Source: Gemmatales bacterium
Lineage (GTDB): Bacteria > Planctomycetota > Planctomycetia > Gemmatales > Gemmataceae
DNA length: 64,000 nt
Reading direction: 5' to 3'
Assembly: GCA_026004675.1 (NCBI GenBank)
Contig: BPJP01000007.1
Coordinates: 62,001-126,000, forward strand
In this document: piece by piece, positions 8,396 through 17,583 of the stretch
Layout of the letters: each line of letters begins with the position of its first letter
Numbering within the stretch: position 1 is the stretch's first letter
Notes under the pieces: generated by a model
What the model was told of the DNA's origin: nothing
Database searches by the model: none
What the model saw: only the letters and a program-made list of their open reading frames with translations
Made by a program: the position numbers and the translations under genes

Positions 8396-9487
8396 TCATT
8401 CGCGGTTTTGGTTGGTGATCTTGGCGTCGTCACTGGGTTTGACAATCGCCTTGTCTTGTTCCTTGCCAGCGGTGGGAGATGGCTTCTTGTCTTTGACGAC
8501 CTTGATTTCCGCTTGCGTTTGCGTCGGAACCGGAATGACGTTTGCCGGCTTCTTCTGATCGACCAGTTTGACGTTGGTGGCCGGTTTGGCCGGCGCCAGT
8601 GACGCGGGCGCAGGGTAAATTCTGGCAATATTCGTCAGAGTCGCCTGGTAGTCAGTCGGAATATCTTCGAAACCAGTCAAGTTCCAGAGCATCAGCATGC
8701 GCTTGCCGAGCACATGATCTCGCGCTTTGAGCATGCCTTGGCGGAACTTGGCGAGCAATTCATCGTTGAGAATGGCCGGGTTGTATACCACCACTCCGGC
8801 GGGAAAGATTTCGGAAGTGGCAATCTTCTTCAGACGCGAAGCGCGAACACGCTTTTGTTCGCGGTAGGATTCGAAAGCCACATCATCTACCACAGCGGCT
8901 TGAACGACATCGTCGACGACATCATCAAGGGCGTCCTCGACACAGAACGACTTGGTGATGCGGTCGAAGAATTGTTTGGGCGTTTTGCCTTGTTGTTGGC
9001 AGAGCCGGTCGAGGAACATGCGGCAATGTTCGCGGGTGCCGCGGGGCATGGCAATGATCTGATCTTGAAGATCGGCAAACGTTTGGAATTCGCTGGCTGC
9101 CGACACGACGATGTGGGCGCGGAGGTGGGGTGTCCAATTGACAGCCACCATAAGGGGTTTGAGCTGCGGGTATTTCTGCTGGACCCAGGCGTATTCGACG
9201 CCGTGGAAAATAGCGAGCTGCACTTCGTTGTCGGCGAGTTGTTTGGCGAGTTCGCCCGCTTCGCCGCCAATGGTTAGTTCGCCATGCACGCCTGTCATGG
9301 AATACATGATCGAACTGAAGGGCTTGAGTACGACCATGGCCATCCGCGGACTGGTGTCGCGAAACAGCGTTTTGACCAAACCGATTTTAATTGGTTTGGT
9401 GGGTTCTTCAGCCTGGGCGTTTGCAGTTGCCAACATGCCGATCAGACCGAGTATCAGCGCCCCAGGAATATGTTTTGATCGGTACAT
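8396..9487 (-). CDS. Phosphate/phosphonate-type ABC transporter substrate-binding protein (PhnD-like)
   Basis: A 363-residue exported protein with signal peptide (cleavage probably after NAQA) and a PhnD-like periplasmic binding domain (about residues 32-285). Family phrases include IKIGLVKTLF, VQLAIFHGVEYAW, AHIVVSAAS, IAMPRGTREHC and SEIFPAGVVVYNPAI. The last 70 residues are Pro/Lys/Thr-rich, low complexity, and absent from ordinary PhnD. No permease or ATPase is adjacent; instead it follows two TolC-family genes on the same strand, so it may sense or deliver a ligand outside a classical importer. Ligand unknown. The hairpin just downstream closes the transcript. Confidence 0.8.
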   Translation of the reverse strand: MYRSKHIPGALILGLIGMLATANAQAEEPTKPIKIGLVKTLFRDTSPRMAMVVLKPFSSIMYSMTGVHGELTIGGEAGELAKQLADNEVQLAIFHGVEYAWVQQKYPQLKPLMVAVNWTPHLRAHIVVSAASEFQTFADLQDQIIAMPRGTREHCRMFLDRLCQQQGKTPKQFFDRITKSFCVEDALDDVVDDVVQAAVVDDVAFESYREQKRVRASRLKKIATSEIFPAGVVVYNPAILNDELLAKFRQGMLKARDHVLGKRMLMLWNLTGFEDIPTDYQATLTNIARIYPAPASLAPAKPATNVKLVDQKKPANVIPVPTQTQAEIKVVKDKKPSPTAGKEQDKAIVKPSDDAKITNQNRE

Positions 9488-9595
9488 ACCACCGCTCCTG
9501 ATGTATGTAGGTTGAAGTTATGGAGTGGATGGTGGATGAGGAAAACTCCACAAACGCCGATCCACAGTCTCGAGAAAAAACAGGTGATTTCGTTG

Positions 9596-10912
9596 TCATG
9601 GTCTTGGCAGGGAGCAAGCACCGTCCCGGATGGGGCTGTACAAGCCTGCCGAGAAGCCGCCACCGGTGGCCCGTTCCAGACCTGCCAGAGCGATAATCAA
9701 TTTGAAGCGGGCTTCGTTGTACTGTGCCTCGGCTTGAGCAGCGACGACGTAATTTCGCAACAGCTCTTCCGTAGCTCCCGCGCCTGGACGTTTTCGTCTG
9801 GTGGGATAGTCTTTTTCGAGGCGCGGAATCAGGATACGAGCTTGTTCGACGGCGGCGCGTGTCAGAGCAACCTGCTTCAATGCCGCTTCAACTTTCAAAA
9901 ACGCATCTTCCGCATCCAACGCGATTAGATTGGCGGTCTTCTCCGCCACGGCGGTCGCTCGCGTATAGAAATGCTCGGCACGCTCGACTCGCATGCGCCG
10001 CGAACCGACGAGAGTCGTGGGCATCTCCGGACCAAGTGCTCCGGGCCGGTATTCCCCGTTGCTTTCGCCCTGGGGAATGGGCCGAGCATGGATATCAGCC
10101 ACGGCGGCAAATGTATGAAAGCGGGGCCGAAACGTAGTCTTTTGCGCCTCGACTTCCAACCCCATGACTTCGGCAACCGTGTCCGCCTGAATCATCTCTC
10201 CGCGGTTGGCTAAGGCCATGTTGATGATGTCTTGCAAGCAAATTTTCAAGGTCAATTCGGGAAACCCTTCGTCCGCCACTTCGACGCAGCCGCACGCTCC
10301 CAAACCGATTGCTTCTTGCAAAGCTGCCCGGGCTCGCCGGATTCCCGTTTCCGCTTCAGCAACCTTGGCTTCTGCCAGCTTCAAGTACATGTTCACTTTG
10401 TTCAGGTCCGATTCTCGAACCTCTTTTTCCCCCTGACTCAAACCCAATTTCACCGTCAAGGCTGTCCGCTGGATTTCCCCAACCACCTTTTGCGCTACCT
10501 TGCGCTGCTCGCGAGCGAAAATGACCGAATAGTAAAGGCGCGTTACAGCATAAATCGTCTCCAACTCAGCCTGCTTCAATCCTGCCGATGCCACCGTCAC
10601 GCCCATCGCCGCTTGTTTCCGGCGAATTGGCAGCTCGCGTGCAATCAAAGACGGGATCAAGAGGTTCTCAACCGCTCGGCGATTCGTCTCCGCAGCCATC
10701 AAACTGGATTGATGAGCCTGCAACGCCGGCTGCTGCTTCAAGGCCAGAGCGATGCACTGATCCAGGTTCAGAACCTGGCATTCAGCTTCGTGTCCAGCGT
10801 TGGCCGCGGGAGCCTCACCCCCTTCCTGGGCGTTGGCTAACGATACAGCCCGGGTGAAGACCACGCCGGTCACCAGTACAAACATCCAGATTCCGTTCTT
10901 TGTACTGCGCAT
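9596..10912 (-). CDS. TolC-family outer-membrane efflux protein
   Basis: A 438-residue outer membrane efflux protein (OEP/TolC family). It has a signal peptide ending near SLANA, then alternating long helices with the usual OEP phrases LNLDQCIALALKQQPAL and, in the second repeat, LTLKICLQDIINMALANRGE. TolC-like proteins form trimeric channels through the outer membrane for tripartite pumps. Start at 10912 is supported by GAAGGAGCG upstream. The region around residues 265-310 is unlike the first half and contains a proline-rich insertion. The gene is followed after 108 bp by the PhnD-like gene and preceded, 292 bp upstream, by a second TolC-family gene. No inner-membrane pump or adaptor is next to it. 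Confidence 0.85.
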   Translation of the reverse strand: MRSTKNGIWMFVLVTGVVFTRAVSLANAQEGGEAPAANAGHEAECQVLNLDQCIALALKQQPALQAHQSSLMAAETNRRAVENLLIPSLIARELPIRRKQAAMGVTVASAGLKQAELETIYAVTRLYYSVIFAREQRKVAQKVVGEIQRTALTVKLGLSQGEKEVRESDLNKVNMYLKLAEAKVAEAETGIRRARAALQEAIGLGACGCVEVADEGFPELTLKICLQDIINMALANRGEMIQADTVAEVMGLEVEAQKTTFRPRFHTFAAVADIHARPIPQGESNGEYRPGALGPEMPTTLVGSRRMRVERAEHFYTRATAVAEKTANLIALDAEDAFLKVEAALKQVALTRAAVEQARILIPRLEKDYPTRRKRPGAGATEELLRNYVVAAQAEAQYNEARFKLIIALAGLERATGGGFSAGLYSPIRDGACSLPRP

Positions 10913-11204
10913 GGGAAGCGCTCCTTCATTTCCGGGTACGCCAGGCTTGTTGACCCGACATTTCGAACACTATCGAATGGGGCCGCATCTCTTGCATTAT
11001 TTGATCGGCGAAACTCGCAGACTTCTGAAAAGAGAGGAAGCGCGGGCAAGGAAATCGTGAAAAAAAATTGGACTTGCGCAACGGCTGTGCCGCTTCTGGA
11101 TTGTAAACAAGTAAAAAAAGGAAGAAAAATTGGGTAGAATAGATCGAATGCGCCAGGCGCACTGCGTTCTTCAACGCAACCCTTCCCGTTTCAAATGGCC
11201 CAGC

Positions 11205-12560
11205 CTATTTCTGCTTCGGAGCGGCTTCCTGCCAGGGCCATTGTTCTTCGAGCAGCAATCCGGAGATGGTGCTGGCGGCCATCCAAGCGTCTCCGAGGGC
11301 TTGTACATATTCCAGTTTTGCTTGGGCCAGCGATCTCTGTGCTTCGAGCACGCGCAGGTAGGCGAATTGCCCGCCTTTATATGCCTTTAACGCGAGTTCA
11401 TAGGTCTCTTGGGCTTTGGGAAGAATGGCTTGCCGAAAACGCTCGGCTCGGCGGCGAGATGACATGTAATTGCGGAAGGCTTGTGCCAGACGATCCACCA
11501 GATCATTTTGAACCCTGTTGATTTCCTGCAACGCGACAGCGACGGCAGCTTCGGCCGCCCGGATGTTTCCCTGGTTACGATTCCAGACAGGGATGGGGAT
11601 ACTCGCGCCAATGACCCAGTCGTCGGAGCCGTTCTGGTTTTGTCGGACATAGCCGCTGCCGACCGTAATGTTGGGAATCGGTTCCACCTGCGCGCGGCGG
11701 AGGAGCAGTTGGGCACGCTCGACCCCGGCATGAGCGAGTTGGATGGCTGGGTGCTGCCGCGCCACGAACGCCTGGGCTGCCTGAAAATCATAATCCGGCA
11801 AAGGATCGTCAACCGATCCTTGCAAACGGGCCAGCGGCAGGTCATACACGCCAACCGTTGCGGCCAACCGGCGAAAGGCGCCAGGCAACTCTTGCTCGGC
11901 AGCTTCTTTGTTCGCTCGGAATCGCTCCAAGTCGACTTCCAGCTGAACCAGATCCAAGCGTGCTACTTGTTTCGCTTGCAGCAATTGTTTGGTGGTGGCA
12001 ACCGATTGCTCAGCCAGTTTTACCAGTTCGTCCAGTATTTCAATTCGCCGTTGCAAGGTGAGGACTTCGAAATAGCGCTGCCTGACGCCCGCCAACAGAT
12101 CGTAGCGACGCACCAGTAACATCAAGGTCGCCTGATCGACCGCGCGTTGGGCGACTGCTCGGCTCAAGCGAAGTTTCCCTGCGGTAACCACTTCCTGACT
12201 CACCAGCGGAACGGTGTTGATCCCTCCCGCACCAGTGCGGTCGCCCAGTTCATCGAAGGTCGCACTGACGGTTGGATTGGGATAGAGGCCGGCCTGCCAT
12301 GCCAAACCGCGAGCCTGGTCGATTTGCCATGACGCCTGGGCTAACGACGGGTTCCGCTGCAATCCTAACGCAACGACTTCGTCAAGCGAGAGCGTGTTCT
12401 GGGGCTGGACAAAGGAACTGGCGTGGGCGGGAACAGGTGCGGAAAGGTTGGTCACGGAGTGAGTCGGCTGCGCAAGGGAGTCGCTGCAGCAGGCCAAAAA
12501 AAGCCAAAGCGGCACGTAGATTCGGCCCGTTGGTTCACCCCAAACCATTATCGTTCCCAT
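11205..12560 (-). CDS. TolC-family outer-membrane protein, CusC/CzcC-like
   Basis: A 451-residue OEP-family protein. The N terminus is a signal sequence with a cysteine pair (LFLACCSDS) that could serve as a lipoprotein site. Two OEP repeats follow; the first begins LSLDEVVALGLQRNPSLAQA and includes GLYPNPTVSATFDELGD, a stretch typical of the heavy-metal-efflux (CzcC-like) branch. PLVSQEVVTAGKLRLSRAVA and WNRNQGNI are further branch-typical phrases. Start at 12560 (MGTIMVWGEP) has AGGAAG upstream; longer in-frame starts add residues without signal-peptide character. It is the first gene of a minus-strand series leading to a second TolC-like gene and a PhnD-like gene. Confidence 0.85.
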   Translation of the reverse strand: MGTIMVWGEPTGRIYVPLWLFLACCSDSLAQPTHSVTNLSAPVPAHASSFVQPQNTLSLDEVVALGLQRNPSLAQASWQIDQARGLAWQAGLYPNPTVSATFDELGDRTGAGGINTVPLVSQEVVTAGKLRLSRAVAQRAVDQATLMLLVRRYDLLAGVRQRYFEVLTLQRRIEILDELVKLAEQSVATTKQLLQAKQVARLDLVQLEVDLERFRANKEAAEQELPGAFRRLAATVGVYDLPLARLQGSVDDPLPDYDFQAAQAFVARQHPAIQLAHAGVERAQLLLRRAQVEPIPNITVGSGYVRQNQNGSDDWVIGASIPIPVWNRNQGNIRAAEAAVAVALQEINRVQNDLVDRLAQAFRNYMSSRRRAERFRQAILPKAQETYELALKAYKGGQFAYLRVLEAQRSLAQAKLEYVQALGDAWMAASTISGLLLEEQWPWQEAAPKQK

Positions 12561-13010
12561 TCTTCCTGGATTGAGAACTGCGGTGTTGAGAGCGTCTTCG
12601 CAGATTTGCCAGCCGGTTTCGACGAACGGAAGAGCTGTCGGTGCATATCGCCTCATGTCGAATCGGCTAAAGAATACGTCGGCATCTGGAAATGCGATCT
12701 TCAACAAGAAACTTCATCTCGCGCTTGCTTGCAGCAGCCAGACCAACCACGACAAGAATCAAGGCTAAAACGCCGGGCAAGACAGGACTATTCACACAAT
12801 AGTAGGCGCAACGCACAAACTGCTTGAAAAACCGCTACATCAAGTGTGCTTTCTCCGGCAGACAAGCAAATGGACACGTTTGTAAGACTTCAGCGACGGA
12901 TCGGCGTTTGCAAGGTACGTCCCGCGAGTTATAATCACGAAACAGATGGAATTGTTGGCGGGCCGCGGGCTTGGGCCATCGATCCAGTTTCATAAACGGG
13001 GGAAACGATC
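12561..13010. other. Intergenic region between divergent genes
   Basis: About 450 bp between the divergent CzcC-like and TPR genes. It holds a likely promoter for the TPR gene (12907-12935). A 42-codon minus-strand frame with one hydrophobic stretch (12667-12795, GTG start) lacks a ribosome-binding site and is not counted as a gene. I see nothing else in it. Confidence 0.6.
12907..12935 (+). promoter_or_regulatory. Probable sigma-70-type promoter for the TPR gene
   Basis: A perfect TATAAT at 12930-12935 is preceded by TTTGCA at 12907-12912 (17-bp spacer) or TTGCAA at 12908-12913 (16-bp spacer). The start codon of the downstream gene is at 13011. Confidence 0.5.
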
Positions 13011-13445
13011 ATGCCATATTCGAGCCATCACTCCGGCGAGGACTCGCTAACCGAAAACCAACCGAGGGTTCAACCATCGGAGCAGAGCCAACTTGATTTC
13101 GAGCTGGATTTTTTTGGCGGCATCCTGGAACGTAGCCCGGATTACGTCGATGTCCTTCGTGTGATGAGCAACAATCTGGCATTAAAAGGCCGTTATGCTC
13201 AAGGGTTGGCCATCGACAAACGAATCGTCGCTCTTCGCCCGCATGATCCTCTCGCCCATTACAACCTGGCATGTAGTTACGCCTTGACCAAACGCGCCGA
13301 GCTTTCTCTGATCACGTTGCGGCGGGCCATCGAACTGGGCTATCGCGATTTTCGCTATATGCGAGAAGATCGCGACCTCGATTTGATTCGCAATGATCCG
13401 CGATTTCGGCAACTTTTGTGCGAATATGAAAACCAGGAAAAATAG
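13011..13445 (+). CDS. TPR-repeat protein, short
   Basis: A 144-residue cytoplasmic protein. After about 35 polar residues come tandem tetratricopeptide-like helices: YVDVLRVMSNNLALKGRYAQ, DPLAHYNLACSYALTKRAEL, then a C-terminal segment FRYMREDRDLDLIRNDPRF typical of the TPR end-of-group domain. TPR proteins mediate protein-protein contacts; the partner is not known. The gene has its own promoter-like site upstream and GGGGGA before the ATG. It is followed 117 bp downstream by a CoA-transferase subunit on the same strand, with no evident functional link. Confidence 0.8.
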   Translation: MPYSSHHSGEDSLTENQPRVQPSEQSQLDFELDFFGGILERSPDYVDVLRVMSNNLALKGRYAQGLAIDKRIVALRPHDPLAHYNLACSYALTKRAELSLITLRRAIELGYRDFRYMREDRDLDLIRNDPRFRQLLCEYENQEK

Positions 13446-13562
13446 GGGCGTTTCGTCGACCTATCCATGTCGAAAGCGTCAGCCAGCATGTTCGGCTGAG
13501 CTTTCACAAAAAGTCCGCGGCCATTAGTGATTTCGTTGCCGTCCTAATAGGGCGATTGCTCC

Positions 13563-14558
13563 ATGCACACCGGAGCGCAGGGAAAAGGGCGACTTTTCAC
13601 CGATCCGTCAGCCGATCAAGCGCGGTCGTTTTTCGCCAGTAAACGCCGAGCTTTGGTTGACAAGTTAACCAACGTGCAGGATGCTGTCGCCCGCCTCGTC
13701 GCTAATGGCGATTACCTCGCTATTGGCGGCTTCGGCAGCGACCGCATTCCAACGGCTCTGTTGCACGAGATTCTCAGACAAGAAAAGCAAGACCTGGGTC
13801 TCGCCGGCCATACCGCTACCCACGACTTCGAAATCCTCTGCGCCGGCAATCTCATGGGCCGAGGCCAAACCCTCAATCGAGTCGACATCGCATACGTCGT
13901 CGGTTTGGAAGCGCGCGGCCTGTCCCCCCACGCCCGCCGGGTGATGCAGTCCGGCACCGTTCAATGCACCGAATGGACGAACTATGCCCTGGCCGTTCGC
14001 TTCAAGGCGGCAGCCATGGGCGTGCCGTTCCTGCCATTGCGTTCCATGTTGGGCACCGATACTTTTCACTATAGTGCCGCCAAAACGATCGATTGTCCCT
14101 TCACCAATGAAAAGCTTGTCGCCGTGCCCGCGCTCTATCCTGACTGTGCGCTGATCCACGTGCACGAAGCAGACCGTTACGGCAATTGCCGAATTCGAGG
14201 CACATCGGTCGCCGATTTCGATGTCGCCCGCGCTGCGAAAAAACTCATCATTACTTGCGAACGTCTCATTCCGCACGAAGAATTTCGCCGCGATCCGACG
14301 CGCACGGTGATCCCGTTTTACTGCGTCGATGCCGTCTGCGAAGTGCCGTTCGGCAGCTATCCCGGCAATATGCCCTATGAGTATTTCTCCGATGAAAGCC
14401 ATCTTCGCCAGTGGCTGAACGCAGAGAAGGACGTCGAGACGTTTCGGCAATTTCTCGACAAGTACATTTACGGCACACGCGATTTTGCCGAGTATTTGCA
14501 GATGTGCGGAGGTTTGCCCCGCATGCAGGAATTGCGCCGCCAGGAACTCCTTCTGTGA
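13563..14558 (+). CDS. CoA-transferase family I subunit A (GctA-like)
   Basis: A 331-residue protein of the CoA-transferase family I alpha-subunit type, closest in appearance to glutaconate CoA-transferase subunit A. The N-terminal domain has LVANGDYLAIGGFG, the glycine-rich CoA-transferase motif, and the family phrases CAGNLMGRG, AVPALYPDCALIHVHEADRYGNCRI and AKKLIITCERL follow. Active enzymes need a beta subunit carrying the catalytic glutamate; none is next to it, because the following gene (tsaD) is convergent 24 bp away. The partner must be distant or this protein has another role. The first 35 residues are variable, so the start could be later. Confidence 0.8.
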   Translation: MHTGAQGKGRLFTDPSADQARSFFASKRRALVDKLTNVQDAVARLVANGDYLAIGGFGSDRIPTALLHEILRQEKQDLGLAGHTATHDFEILCAGNLMGRGQTLNRVDIAYVVGLEARGLSPHARRVMQSGTVQCTEWTNYALAVRFKAAAMGVPFLPLRSMLGTDTFHYSAAKTIDCPFTNEKLVAVPALYPDCALIHVHEADRYGNCRIRGTSVADFDVARAAKKLIITCERLIPHEEFRRDPTRTVIPFYCVDAVCEVPFGSYPGNMPYEYFSDESHLRQWLNAEKDVETFRQFLDKYIYGTRDFAEYLQMCGGLPRMQELRRQELLL

Positions 14559-14582
14559 AGCCTGAACGATCTTTGTCTATGC

Positions 14583-15611
14583 TTACATTTGCGACGGCTG
14601 GTAGGCAGGAACGGCATCGAGATCGCCGGGCGCCCACATTTGTCGACGCCATTTTTCCACAGCCATTGCTGCCATTGCCGCATTGTCGGTGCAATAAGAA
14701 AGCGGCGCTAGAATCAATTCGAAATGGTGTTCCGAAGCGGCGCGCTCCAGCGCCGCACGCAGACAGCGGTTGGCAGCCACGCCCCCGCCCACAGCCAGAC
14801 GGCTTAGCCCCGTTTGCTCGAGCGCTTGCAGCGATTTGCGAACCAGAACGTCGACCACTGCCTGTTGAAAACTCGCAGCCAAATCAGCCCGCATCTTTTC
14901 GGAAAGGGTATGTCGGCGCTGGCTCATGTCCTGGCCGAAAGCCGTATAAAGCACGGCCGTCTTCAAGCCACTAAAACTAAAATCCAGCCTTTCATCCTTG
15001 TAAAAGGAACGGGGAAAGGAGAACGCTTTCGCATCTCCCTTTCGAGCTTCACGTTCGACGGCCGGCCCACCGGGAAAACCCAGCCCCAAAATACTTGCGA
15101 CTTTGTCGAAGGCTTCGCCCGCGGCATCATCGATGGTGGCACCGAGAAGTTTGAATTCGAGCGGACTCTGGCATTCGAACAAAGAAGTGTGACCGCCGCT
15201 GATGACTAGGCCGACGCACGGAAAAATGTCGCGTTGTGCAGCCAGCCGACACGCAAAGACGTGTGCTTCAATATGATTCGCGTTCACCAGGGGAACGTCG
15301 AGCGCCACCGCCAGCATCTTGGCGGCACTGACGCCGATCAGCAAGGCGCCAACCAGTCCTGGTGAGTTGAGCACAGCAATGCAGCCAATCTGCTGAAGAG
15401 TAATCCCGGCGTGTTTCAATGATTCGTCGATCACGGGCAACAAGCGCTGCAAATGAGCGCGGGCGGCCACTTCGGGTACGACTCCGCCGAACCGCGAATG
15501 CAGTTCAGTCTGCGAAGCGACGACGTTGGACAGTATTTGCAGTTCGTCGGTAAACACCGCCGCCGCCGTTTCGTCGCAAGACGTTTCGATGCCCAGGAAA
15601 TATACGCTCAT
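14583..15611 (-). CDS. tsaD: tRNA N6-adenosine threonylcarbamoyltransferase TsaD
   Basis: TsaD (Kae1/Gcp/YgjD) transfers the threonylcarbamoyl group to A37 of tRNAs reading ANN codons, working with TsaB and TsaE. The 342-residue length is normal. Signature residues are present: GIETSCDET at the N terminus, the metal-binding histidines H113 and H117 in NHIEAHVFA, GGHTS, and the C-terminal YCTDNAAMAA with its metal-binding aspartate. Start at 15611 (MSVYFLGIETSCDET) fits the family. It is preceded on the same strand by a small membrane protein gene, 126 bp upstream. Confidence 0.96.
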   Translation of the reverse strand: MSVYFLGIETSCDETAAAVFTDELQILSNVVASQTELHSRFGGVVPEVAARAHLQRLLPVIDESLKHAGITLQQIGCIAVLNSPGLVGALLIGVSAAKMLAVALDVPLVNANHIEAHVFACRLAAQRDIFPCVGLVISGGHTSLFECQSPLEFKLLGATIDDAAGEAFDKVASILGLGFPGGPAVEREARKGDAKAFSFPRSFYKDERLDFSFSGLKTAVLYTAFGQDMSQRRHTLSEKMRADLAASFQQAVVDVLVRKSLQALEQTGLSRLAVGGGVAANRCLRAALERAASEHHFELILAPLSYCTDNAAMAAMAVEKWRRQMWAPGDLDAVPAYQPSQM

Positions 15612-15672
15612 GACTCCTGTTCCTATTCTTGCAGCTAAACCCGCTTTACTTGAATCCCGCCAAACATGACAA

Positions 15673-15749
15673 CTGATTTTCAGCGAGCAACGGGCGATCG
15701 AGTCACTCAGCGTGCTTCACTTGCAAGTACGCTGACATCAGAAAATCAG
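15673..15749. other. Nested inverted repeats between two minus-strand genes
   Basis: An outer pair of 9-bp arms (15673-15681 and 15741-15749) encloses an inner pair of 7-bp arms (15707-15713 and 15729-15735). The right outer arm reaches into the 3' end of the small membrane-protein gene. There is no U-tract on either strand, so it is not a standard terminator. It could fold in the transcript between that gene and tsaD. Confidence 0.3.
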
Positions 15750-15974
15750 ATAGATGGCGATTTGAATGAGCAGCGCAAGGCTGGCCCACACTTTAAGGTT
15801 TTCGTCGAGTCGGCCGGTGGGCTGAGGCGGCAATGCCGCTTCAGCTGGCAAGCGCCATACCCAAATCAAGACCGCGATCGGAACGGCCACGAACACGGCC
15901 CGCACCACCGGCAGCGGAATTTGCGACAAGAGCTGGCGAATCCATTCGCCGAGCACGTGCAGCGGTGTTGTCAT
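15738..15974 (-). CDS. Small two-helix membrane protein
   Basis: A 78-residue protein with two hydrophobic segments: about residues 22-43 (PVVRAVFVAVPIAVLIWVW) and 60-77 (WASLALLIQIAIYLI), joined by a polar loop containing PTGRLDENLK. I recall similar short proteins as conserved hypotheticals in planctomycetes. It sits between a sulfatase gene upstream (24 bp gap) and tsaD downstream on the same strand. Function unknown. Confidence 0.7.
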   Translation of the reverse strand: MTTPLHVLGEWIRQLLSQIPLPVVRAVFVAVPIAVLIWVWRLPAEAALPPQPTGRLDENLKVWASLALLIQIAIYLIF

Positions 15975-15998
15975 TTCATGCCTCCGGAAATGTCGCCT

Positions 15999-17390
15999 TT
16001 AACGTTCTTTTTTCGTCGGCATCGGGGCATTGACCGATTTCCGCCAGGCGGTCAACATCTTATAAAGCCGCTCTGCATCTTCCGGCCTCTTGTCAACAAG
16101 GTTGTTTTTCTCACCGATGTCGGCGTTCAAGTCATACAGTTCGCGGCGACCATCTTCGAAAAACTCGATGAGCTTGAGATTGCCGGCGCGAATGGCTCCT
16201 GCCGGCGTCGTCCGCCAGGTTCCCAGACGAACGTTGGCCTGCAAATAGCCGGGAAAATGCCAGTAGATGGCGTCGCGTCGGATCCGGCTGCGACTGTTTT
16301 TCAACAGAGGAACGAAACTGACGCCGTCGATAGGATTCTTCGGTTCGGCTGAAACGCCGGCCAACTCGGCAAGAGTAGGCAGGAAATCGACGCTGATGAT
16401 CGGCTCGTCGCACGTCGTTCCTGCGCCAACGACGCCAGGCCAGCGCAGGATCATCGGTACGCGGATGCCCCCTTCGTAAAGCATTCCTTTACCGCCGCGC
16501 AAGGGAGCGTTGGACGTGATATTGCGAATCTGCAAACCGTCGTAGCCGCCCAGCCCGCCGTTGTCGCTGTAAAAAAGAACAATCGTATTTTTCGCGAGGT
16601 TCAGCTCGTCGAGTTTGTTCAGAATTCGACCGACGCTTTCGTCAAGGCTGTCGATCATGCCGGCGTAAACGGGATTGTTGTGGCCCCCGATCGGCTTTTT
16701 CTTTTCGTACTTGGTGATCCGGTCCTTCTTGGCTTGAAAGGGAGAATGCACGGAAAAGTGCGGCAAGTAAAGAAAGAACGTTTCATTTTTGTTTTTTTCA
16801 ATGAAACGGACAGCCTGATCGGTCAGGAAGTCGGCGAGGTAAGTGCCTGGTGCGATTTTCATGCGCGGGTCGGTAACGAAATTGAAATGGCGACCGGCGG
16901 AGACGATGGCTTCGTCGAAGCCGCGACGTGACGGGTGGTATTCGTCGGCGTTACCCAGATGCCATTTGCCGAACATGCCCGTTTTGTAACCGGCTTCTTT
17001 GAGGACATTGGCGATTGTGACTTCACTGAGAGGCAAGCTGGTGCGGTTGGGAACGGGAACGAGCTTGCGAAATTTTTCCAGGCCGCGTGCGCCGGTAGAG
17101 ACGGTATAAATGCCGTGTCGGGGAGTGTAGCGGCCGGTCATCAAACAAGCACGCGTCGGTGCACAATTGGGGCCGCACGTGTAAGCGGCAGAAAATTGCA
17201 TTCCCTCTTTCCGCAGCCGATCAATATGGGGCGTCTCGTAGTATCGGCTACCGAAGCAACCGACGTCGGTCCAGCCCAAATCATCCGCAACAATAAGAAC
17301 AATGTTGGGTTTGCCTTTGTCGACAGCATGAACGTCGGCAAGAAATACAGAACAGCAAAACAGCGAAATCAGCAAGTGACGCATCATCAA
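15999..17390 (-). CDS. Sulfatase (Cys-type arylsulfatase family), exported
   Basis: A 463-residue type I sulfatase with a signal peptide (MMMRHLLISLFCCSVFLADVHA). The core motif CAPTRACLMTG places the cysteine to be converted to formylglycine at C76, with P78 and R80 following the CxPxR rule. Calcium ligands D36-D37 lie in VADDLGW, and SDNGGLGGYDG supplies the later metal-site aspartate and asparagine. Such enzymes remove sulfate esters from algal or marine polysaccharides and other compounds; the substrate cannot be told. It needs a formylglycine-generating enzyme encoded elsewhere. Any of the first three codons could be the start. The small membrane protein gene follows after 24 bp. Confidence 0.93.
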   Translation of the reverse strand: MMMRHLLISLFCCSVFLADVHAVDKGKPNIVLIVADDLGWTDVGCFGSRYYETPHIDRLRKEGMQFSAAYTCGPNCAPTRACLMTGRYTPRHGIYTVSTGARGLEKFRKLVPVPNRTSLPLSEVTIANVLKEAGYKTGMFGKWHLGNADEYHPSRRGFDEAIVSAGRHFNFVTDPRMKIAPGTYLADFLTDQAVRFIEKNKNETFFLYLPHFSVHSPFQAKKDRITKYEKKKPIGGHNNPVYAGMIDSLDESVGRILNKLDELNLAKNTIVLFYSDNGGLGGYDGLQIRNITSNAPLRGGKGMLYEGGIRVPMILRWPGVVGAGTTCDEPIISVDFLPTLAELAGVSAEPKNPIDGVSFVPLLKNSRSRIRRDAIYWHFPGYLQANVRLGTWRTTPAGAIRAGNLKLIEFFEDGRRELYDLNADIGEKNNLVDKRPEDAERLYKMLTAWRKSVNAPMPTKKER

Positions 17391-17583
17391 TCCTCTTGTG
17401 GTCGGGTGGGTGTGGATTCCTAAAGTTTATTCGTAAAGGAGACAGCGGAAAACACTAAAGCCGCCGGGCTCTCTGATCCGTATCAGAAACCAAGTCGGCG
17501 GCTGCGCCCTGGTTGACGGCTTGCAAACCATGCTCTATGCAATAGCGTGGAGGCAGGTTTTCGTCGACAAGTCGGCTAAAGCG

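Noticed and set aside
11150-11180. Two small hairpins after the CzcC-like gene considered as a terminator
   Set aside because: Stems of only 5-6 bp, and the T-rich stretch on the minus strand is too far away for a standard terminator.
12667-12795. 42-codon minus-strand frame with a hydrophobic stretch upstream of the CzcC-like gene
   Set aside because: GTG start without ribosome-binding site, no recognisable family; could be a small membrane protein but support is too thin.
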